10,820 bases of DNA, from the NCBI GenBank assembly GCA_937968035.1, contig CALBTS010000364.1:1-10820 (forward strand), in the 5' to 3' direction. Position numbers and translations under genes: made by a program. The notes below the pieces were generated by a model. The model did not search any database and had not been told where the DNA came from. It was given only the letters and a program-made list of their open reading frames with translations. This stretch comes from an uncultured Methanomethylovorans sp. GTDB lineage: Archaea > Halobacteriota > Methanosarcinia > Methanosarcinales > Methanosarcinaceae. Shown piece by piece: positions 7,182 to 10,820 of this stretch (positions are counted from its first letter, which is position 1; each line of letters starts with the position of its first letter).

Positions 7182-7467
7182 TGGCGATGCCAAGTATGCG
7201 CTCATATTCGCCTTGTTCAGCCTCCCACCGCCCAGGACCTGATGGTCCACCCCAGGCGATCTACGATCGCACGCTAGTGAGACAACACCAACGCAACCGC
7301 AGGCACGGTCATCCCCCACAGCACCAGCAGCAGTGCAACGAGCCCATCCGCTGCAACCGCAATAAAGGCTTCGGCACCCTACGGGCTGCCCGCCGAAACC
7401 ATTATTACAGTTGCAGCTCCTGGGCAAGAGGTCTTTTGTTCTCTTCACGAGCAAGAGAGCAGGAGAA
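7182..7467 (+). ncRNA. structured element B: leader of the 7474-8039 operon
   Basis: Parts shared with element A, in the same order: hairpin TGGC-GAT-GCCA (7182-7192) followed by AGTAT; a C-rich strand CCTCCCACCGCCC; hairpin GGACC-TGAT-GGTCC (7235-7248); GCGATC-TAC-GATCGC (7256-7270), then ACGCTAGTGAGACAA (7271-7285, 14 of 15 bases as in A); a long stem of 7350-7365 (GCTGCAACCGCAATAA) with 7402-7417 (TTATTACAGTTGCAGC) enclosing small stems including CCC-TAC-GGG; then the identical SD hairpin. The TAC-loop stem differs from A at two base pairs and both remain paired. The long stem keeps the inner GCAATAA/TTATTAC while its outer half is quite different yet still complementary. No gene is credible inside. 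Confidence 0.6.
7435..7467 (+). promoter_or_regulatory. 33-nt SD hairpin module, copy 2
   Basis: Identical to 5530-5562. It provides the AGGAG SD 8 nt before the ATG at 7474, behind an 8-bp stem. Identity over 33 nt, when the rest of the leader has diverged, points to selection or recent conversion. Confidence 0.75.
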
Positions 7468-7473
7468 TTAGAA

Positions 7474-7647
7474 ATGTCTATACACATGATTGCAATGGTC
7501 TGCAAGCTGCAGACGCTTGGTCTCCCAGGAGACCTGAATGGTAAACTCAATGAAATCCTCAACCGGTACCAGGAAGAACAGTTCTTCCGTCCTGACGACC
7601 GTTCTATGGTCAGGGACCTGTACGTGATGTATGTGGGGGTGTATTAA
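7474..7647 (+). CDS. small unknown protein of cassette 2 (57 aa)
   Basis: The start is ATG 7474, behind the conserved hairpin-SD module; the longer open frame upstream runs through the leader and is rejected. Sequence features: MSIHMIAMVCK start, a helical middle (GDLNGKLNEILNRYQEEQFF), and a charged C-terminus ending YVMYVGVY. Its first residues and its G-rich end, which carries the SD of the following gene, parallel the 5568 gene, so the two may be distant homologues, but the middle cannot be aligned by eye. The TAA abuts the GTG of the next gene. Function unknown. Confidence 0.65.
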   Translation: MSIHMIAMVCKLQTLGLPGDLNGKLNEILNRYQEEQFFRPDDRSMVRDLYVMYVGVY

Positions 7648-7806
7648 GTGCGGCTCCCCATCCGTACCCTTTGTAGATGTGGTAAGTGCGGCCGGACCCA
7701 CCGGACCTTCGGCTGGTATTGGGCACCGTCGAGGATGGCACAGATTCTTGCTTGCAAGGAATGTGCACATAAGATTGGATGGAATGTGCTGAATAGGAGA
7801 TGGTAA
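7648..7806 (+). CDS. 52-aa zinc-ribbon protein with GTG start
   Basis: A GTG directly after the TAA of the previous gene opens a 52-codon frame. A GGGGGTG run about 8 nt upstream serves as SD. The product has CRCGKCGR (C9, C11, C14) and ACKEC (C36, C39), i.e. two CxxC pairs 21 residues apart, with a basic, aromatic body (HRTFGWYW) and a WNVLNRRW end: a minimal zinc ribbon. The stop is two bases before the next ATG, and that gene's AGGAG SD lies inside this frame. The exact fit between neighbours and the cysteine pattern make it real despite its size. It takes the same cassette slot as the two-CxxC protein at 5802. A nucleic-acid-binding role is inference. Confidence 0.75.
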   Translation: MRLPIRTLCRCGKCGRTHRTFGWYWAPSRMAQILACKECAHKIGWNVLNRRW

Positions 7807-7808
7807 CC

Positions 7809-8039
7809 ATGTCCCAGCTCACCCACGACGAACTGCGGAAAATGGCATACATGGTGGCTGCAAGCGCAGACGCTGAAATCAGGATGAGCCGTGAAGGTAT
7901 ACACCCAAGCAATTGGGCAGACGTTGACTACCTCTATGAGATTGACAACGAGGCCGGAGACTTGCACCATTGGATGGAGCAGGGCCTCCCAATCACACTG
8001 GAAGACGCAGCATGGATAGTAAACACGTACCGCCAGTAG
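7809..8039 (+). CDS. small acidic unknown protein (76 aa)
   Basis: ATG 7809 is chosen over ATG 7800 because AGGAG at 7795-7799 gives a proper 9-nt spacer only to 7809. The protein is acidic and helical (LTHDELRKMAYMVAASADAEIRM, ADVDYLYEIDNEAGDLHHWMEQG, LEDAAWIVNTYRQ), with no cysteines, signal or membrane segment. It is third in the cassette behind element B. Its size and acidity resemble small phage or virus accessory proteins, but no family is recognised. Confidence 0.7.
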   Translation: MSQLTHDELRKMAYMVAASADAEIRMSREGIHPSNWADVDYLYEIDNEAGDLHHWMEQGLPITLEDAAWIVNTYRQ

Positions 8040-8040
8040 T

Positions 8041-8047
8041 ATATAAC
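8041..8047 (+). promoter_or_regulatory. possible TATA box for the gene at 8122
   Basis: TATATAA lies just after the preceding stop codon, implying a transcript start near 8070 and a leader of about 50 nt that contains a GCGGG/CCCGC stem (8081-8101 region). It is plausible because the following gene differs in base composition, but the call rests on one short motif. Confidence 0.3.
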
Positions 8048-8121
8048 CACCGTCTCCATGCAGTGAATGATATTAGAATCAATGCGGGTGCAGTAATGCC
8101 CCGCACAAGGAGGTAAGAGAA

Positions 8122-8454
8122 ATGGTAATGAAAATAGAAAACGATGATTACTGTGCATATCGAAATGCTATATCTATGTGGGGATGCACTAAAATTCAAT
8201 TAAAAGCTGTTGAAGAACTTAATGAACTTAGCATAGAATTGGTAAGATCATTGAATGGAACCGGAGACTATCATAAAATTATTGAAGAAATTACAGATGT
8301 TATGATAATGTGTGAACAGATTTTTGTGATATTCGATGACGGCACTTTCCGTAAGGAGTGGGATAAAAAAATGCAACGATTCAAAAACATGCTTGACAAA
8401 AACAAAACCGAAGAGATGGAACGATGCCCCGCCCCACAATCGACATCCCCATGA
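8122..8454 (+). CDS. MazG-like all-alpha NTP pyrophosphatase (110 aa)
   Basis: Proteins of this superfamily hydrolyse (d)NTPs to the monophosphate and pyrophosphate, cleansing the nucleotide pool or altering nucleotide signalling; viruses often carry short single-domain versions. The metal-binding signature is visible: EELNE at 31-35 on one helix and EEITD at 55-59 on the next, preceded by a W-G-x-x-K-Q-L-K-like helix (WGCTKIQLKAVEELNEL). The ATG at 8122 has an ideal SD, AAGGAGGT. Codon use is much richer in A and T at third positions than in its neighbours, suggesting recent acquisition. Its tail overlaps the next gene by 31 nt. Confidence 0.8.
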   Translation: MVMKIENDDYCAYRNAISMWGCTKIQLKAVEELNELSIELVRSLNGTGDYHKIIEEITDVMIMCEQIFVIFDDGTFRKEWDKKMQRFKNMLDKNKTEEMERCPAPQSTSP

Positions 8455-8654
8455 AGAAGGATATCCTGTCTCTGCAAACTCTTCTTGAGGCAGGATTGAA
8501 CAATCCACAGATAAGGAAGTATTACTACGAGAACTGTATCAGCTGCCCATACCCTACATGCACTAAGGGTTTCGTGCTGGCACCATTCGGGGATGTACTG
8601 GTCAGCGAGCCAGAGCAGCCAACCGGTGAAATGCCGGAACCACTGTTCCCTTAA
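8424..8654 (+). CDS. small cysteine-motif protein (76 aa)
   Basis: The start ATG 8424 lies inside the end of the MazG-like gene with only a weak upstream GGA; ATG 8451 is an alternative. C38, C41 and C46 form CISCPYPTC, a compact C-x2-C-x4-C set that could bind metal as a dimer or with another partner. A helical segment LSLQTLLEAGLNNPQIRKYY precedes it, and the C-terminus is acidic and proline-rich (EPEQPTGEMPEPLFP). It is probably translated by coupling to the gene it overlaps. Family not recognised. Confidence 0.65.
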   Translation: MPRPTIDIPMKKDILSLQTLLEAGLNNPQIRKYYYENCISCPYPTCTKGFVLAPFGDVLVSEPEQPTGEMPEPLFP

Positions 8655-8675
8655 TACATTTTCACGATTTACCAA

Positions 8676-8743
8676 GGCGTGGGAACTGGACATTCTCACG
8701 CCGTATCTCCTTTCATAAAAGGCACGTCGGACGACCGAGTGCC
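8676..8743 (+). terminator. two adjacent strong hairpins ahead of the palindrome
   Basis: GGCGTGGGAA (8676-8685) pairs with TTCTCACGCC (8693-8702) over 10 bp with one G-U. GGCACGTCGG (8721-8730) pairs with CCGAGTGCC (8735-8743), nine pairs with one bulge and an ACGA loop. They lie between the 8424 gene and the TATA-like box of the next gene. They could end the upstream transcript or bound the mobile-looking palindrome. Confidence 0.4.
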
Positions 8744-8782
8744 TATATCGTCTCATCCATGTTGTTAGTATTTGTGATTCAA

Positions 8783-9325
8783 ATGAGGACAATAAACTTT
8801 ACAGATGAGAACGGTGAAATGCACAAGAGAGATGTACCAACATACGGAAAGACATCGTGCAGATGTCAAGTATGTGGCAAAGAAACCACAAATCCTGTGG
8901 TAAGAATTATCAGAGGACCGAAAACAGATGTCAGCTGGCCCAATGCGGATTATGAAAAGCCGCATTACGAACGAGTAACAAGGAACATACACGGAAAACC
9001 CTACAGGGTAATGAAGTGGGTAGTACCGACACCAGGGGTGGAACCCAAAGAGTATTCAACAGTTACCCCACTGGTAATGTTGGCAACATGCCAAGATTGT
9101 TGGAACCCCAAATACTCATTACCTGAGATGCCTGAGCTTAGGAGGATGCCGTCTCAACTCAGGTATGAGATAGTAGAGAGCATTATGAGAAATGCTCAGA
9201 AAAAATTCGGACAGAGACTGACAGTAGAAATATTCGGAAGATTCGAAGACTACTACTGTAAAAAAGCCTGTAGCAAGCTCGGCATAAAAATTGAGACAGT
9301 GCGGAGGTTGACTACTCCCGCATAA
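8783..9325 (+). CDS. two-CxxC zinc-ribbon protein, intact left-arm copy (180 aa)
   Basis: ATG 8783 is preferred over ATG 8759 because a TATA-like box (8744-8748) lies 35-39 nt upstream, the spacing seen at the other two TATA promoters here, and because 8759 would add an odd hydrophobic MLLVFVIQ. Neither has an SD. C28/C31 (CQVCGK) and C103/C106 (CQDC) form the likely zinc site with 71 residues between pairs. The basic, aromatic middle is followed by a C-terminal block KKFGQRLTVEIFGRF...CSKLGI (140-168) also found in the 210-aa protein from 5802, so they are paralogues. The gene is the left arm of the palindrome and its decayed twin is convergent with it. Function unknown. Confidence 0.8.
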   Translation: MRTINFTDENGEMHKRDVPTYGKTSCRCQVCGKETTNPVVRIIRGPKTDVSWPNADYEKPHYERVTRNIHGKPYRVMKWVVPTPGVEPKEYSTVTPLVMLATCQDCWNPKYSLPEMPELRRMPSQLRYEIVESIMRNAQKKFGQRLTVEIFGRFEDYYCKKACSKLGIKIETVRRLTTPA

Positions 9326-9504
9326 CTTTTTTAGACTGTAACAGCCACGAACTTTTTTTGACAATCATCTCGGCAACAATAACGTATACTTTGCCGAACC
9401 CTACGGGCTACCCCTTGTCAAAGTATATCGTCATTGTTGGCCCTTCGGACTACCCTCGAAGACTCTCAAAAAAAGTTGATGGTTGTAATACAGTCTAAAA
9501 AAGT

Positions 9505-10040
9505 TGACGGCAGTAATCACCCTCACACTCTCTCAATTTTTCTACCGGCATTGCCACAGGCTTTTTAACAGTAGTAGTCGTCTCATCTTCCGAAATTTCT
9601 CCAGTCAATCTCTCTCCAAATTTTTTTGAGAATTTCCCATAATGCTCTCGACTATCTCACACCTGAGTAGAGAAGGCAACCTCCAGCTCATGCAACTCAG
9701 GTAACAAGTATTTGGGGTTCCAACATTCTTGCCATGTCACCAACATTACCAGTGGGATAACGGTTGCATACTCCTTGGATTCCACCACTGGTATCGGCAC
9801 TACCCACTTAATTACCCTCTAGGATTTTACGAGTATGTTCCTTGTTACTCGTTAGTAATGTGGCTTGTCATAATACGAATTGGTCCAGCTGACATCGGTT
9901 GTCGGACCTCGGATAATTCTCACCACAGGATTCATGGTTTCTATACCACATACTCAACATCGGCACAATGTCTTTCCGTATGTAAGTACATCTCTCTCAT
10001 GCATTTCACAGTTATCATCTGTAAAGTTTATTGTCCTCAT
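9505..10040 (-). pseudogene. decayed inverted copy of the 8783 gene
   Basis: Read on the minus strand from ATG 10040, the frame matches the intact gene (MRTINFTDDNCEMHERDV...) but is broken by TGA where the intact copy has CAA in CRCQVCGK, by TAA where it has GAA, by TAG where it has TAC, and by a frameshift around the LRRMPSQLR region. Differences are spread over all three codon positions (roughly 12, 12 and 20 by hand count), as expected without coding constraint. The upstream alternative start is also preserved (10064). A 109-codon plus-strand frame across 9729-10058 is merely its antisense. Confidence 0.8.
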
Positions 10041-10120
10041 TTGTATCCCAAATACTAAAAACATGTATGAGAGGATATAGGCATCGGTCTCCTTCACGCC
10101 GTATAGTGGATCAGTTTCAA

Positions 10121-10130
10121 GCGATATAAC
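10121..10130 (+). promoter_or_regulatory. possible TATA box ahead of structured element C
   Basis: GCGATATAAC lies about 26 nt before 10152, i.e. just before the first hairpin of element C. With the T-run at 10502 it would frame a transcript of about 350 nt with no gene. Single-motif evidence. Confidence 0.3.
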
Positions 10131-10161
10131 TAATCACGCTGTACGCATCTATGGAATGTGC

Positions 10162-10440
10162 GACCTGCACGGCAGGTCCCACTTGACGAGTAGACCGCGC
10201 CTGGCGCGGAAGTATAAGCCCACCCTCCGCCCACCCCCGATGCGGCAAAGCCGCAAACCCTTAATGCCGCTGATGCGGCATGTTGTTGTGTTGGCCCAAG
10301 GGCTTAATAAAATCCTGCTACGCCGATCATGTTTAGTTACACCAATTGAATCCAGCTACGCCAATGCAGTATCTGCTTCCCACCCAGGTCCGCTGCGGCG
10401 GACCAACCCACCAGGCGGCTACGCCGCCGGGCGTTGCACC
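10162..10440 (+). ncRNA. structured element C, free-standing
   Basis: It starts with GACCTGC-ACG-GCAGGTC (10162-10178), then GACGAGTAGA, the same ten bases as in element A, then CCGCGCC-T-GGCGCGG (10195-10209), AAGTAT, and a C-rich strand CCACCCTCCGCCCACCCCC. The stem differs from A's CCGGCC/GGCCGG but remains fully paired. Further perfect hairpins follow: TGCGGC-AAA-GCCGCA (10241-10255), ATGCCGC-TGAT-GCGGCAT (10264-10281), GGTCCGC-TGCG-GCGGACC (10387-10404) and GGCGGC-TAC-GCCGCC (10414-10428). The TAC and TGAT loops are those of elements A and B. The conserved 15-nt strand and SD hairpin are not seen, and no gene follows. A 106-codon frame across it is arginine/proline-rich with no SD and is judged spurious. 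Confidence 0.55.
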
Positions 10441-10501
10441 GGTATAGATCCGCCGACTCCCTGGAACTTGCATTGATTTTACTTACCTTCTTTCTCTCGG
10501 C

Positions 10502-10509
10502 TTTTTTTT
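10502..10509 (+). terminator. oligo-T terminator after element C
   Basis: Eight Ts follow CTCTCGGC, typical of archaeal intrinsic termination on T-runs. A second T-run lies near 10614-10622. Confidence 0.4.
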
Positions 10510-10766
10510 ATTTAGTATATGTGTTATCTGTTGTAGTGTTGGTGTATAGGGTAGGTGTAACCTATCTACTGAACTTGATTAGGTATTGATTTTAGTAATA
10601 CTTCATTTTGTGGCTTTTTTTTACTGTATATTTTTCATTCATTTTAGGTGTAGTTTAATAGTTAAAAAGTGTATAGCACCTTGGTGCCCTCTTATAAAAT
10701 TCCCAAATGATTAATATAAAAATAAATGATATAATAAACCAACTGGATCTCTCAGATCTTGGCCTA
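10510..10766. other. AT-rich stretch without genes
   Basis: No coding frame, repeat family or strong promoter was seen. There is a small stem TAGGT-GTA-ACCTA near 10551-10563 and several T-runs. It ends at an imperfect palindrome around AGATCTTGGCCT next to the adapter. Confidence 0.5.
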
Positions 10767-10820
10767 AGATCGGAAGAGCGTCGTGTAGGGAAAGAGTGTT
10801 GATCTCGGTGGTCGCCGGAT
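10767..10820. other. Illumina adapter contamination
   Basis: From AGATCGGAAGAGCGTCGTGT onward the bases match the standard Illumina universal adapter (reverse complement) with only an A-to-T change and a mismatch in the last few positions. This is library sequence, not genome. Confidence 0.97.

Larger units (their letters stand above)
8733..10089. repeat. 1.36-kb imperfect palindrome (inverted duplication)
   Basis: Reading 10089 backwards on the minus strand reproduces 8733 forwards along nearly the whole length: the promoter-proximal GACCGA-GCCTATATC, both candidate start codons, the coding sequence, the two AACTTTTTT-GAC motifs after the stop, and the inner pair CAACAATAACG..TATACTTTG (9374-9393) against its complement (9419-9439). 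The centre lies near 9406, in CCC-TAC-GGG. Hand comparison over about 315 coding bases gives roughly 86% identity with a few indels, so the arms are old and this is not an assembly mirror artefact. An 11-bp direct repeat TCACGCCGTAT lies just outside both arms (8696-8706, 10094-10104). Confidence 0.85.

Noticed and set aside
9729..10058. Plus-strand 109-codon frame in the palindrome's right arm
   Set aside because: It is the antisense of the decayed copy of the 8783 gene and has no SD.
8733..10089. Palindrome read as template and variable repeats of a diversity-generating retroelement
   Set aside because: The arms are inverted, about 660 bp long, differ at A, C and G positions, carry stops, and no reverse transcriptase gene is present.
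8733..10089. Palindrome as a simple assembly mirror artefact
   Set aside because: The arms differ at many scattered positions and by indels, and one is a pseudogene; an artefact would be near-identical.
10156..10476. Plus-strand 106-codon frame across element C
   Set aside because: It has no SD, a composition driven by GC-rich hairpins, and runs through perfect stems; better explained as structured non-coding sequence.

Overview
The window looks like part of an archaeal extrachromosomal element (virus or plasmid). The evidence is a divergent MCM-type replicative helicase, TATA-box promoters about 35-40 nt ahead of start codons that lack a Shine-Dalgarno (SD) site, strong GGAGG-type SD sites at operon-internal starts, and many small CxxC zinc-ribbon proteins. 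No tRNA, rRNA, integrase, transposase or recognisable virion gene was seen, so host and element type stay open. The last ~54 bases are Illumina adapter sequence, so the right edge is a library/assembly artefact.

Layout. (1) 1-774, plus strand: the tail of a possible upstream gene and three tightly spaced small glycine-rich proteins. (2) 821-4137, minus strand: the MCM-like helicase and, upstream of it, an unknown protein with a duplicated C-I-x-LPNSL motif. (3) 4138-4911: an AT-rich intergenic region with about ten copies of an AAAGTACTTTG-type palindromic iteron, flanked by a 14-bp and a 12-bp inverted repeat, lying between divergent promoters. This is the best candidate for the replication origin, next to its helicase. 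(4) 4912-8654, plus strand: small unknown genes and zinc-ribbon genes, two of the operons being preceded by ~300-nt structured leaders. A 52-aa GTG-started zinc ribbon is fitted exactly between two neighbours (7648-7806). A MazG-like all-alpha NTP pyrophosphatase is at 8122. (5) 8733-10089: a ~1.36-kb imperfect palindrome. Its left arm carries an intact two-CxxC protein gene and its right arm a decayed copy with several stops. (6) 10121-10510: a third structured element with no gene behind it, framed by a TATA-like box and a T-run. (7) An AT-rich tail and the adapter.

The most interesting signal is the structured element. Copies A (5254-5562) and B (7182-7467) share, in order, a short hairpin followed by an A-rich/TAT strand, a C-rich strand, a TAC-loop hairpin followed by a conserved 15-nt strand, a long stem with a fixed inner segment, and a 33-nt identical hairpin ending in the SD. 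The stems differ in sequence between copies but stay paired, which indicates selection on structure. Copy C (10162-10440) shares the first part. Inference: an undescribed structured RNA family that serves as leader to small zinc-ribbon operons and may also exist free-standing.
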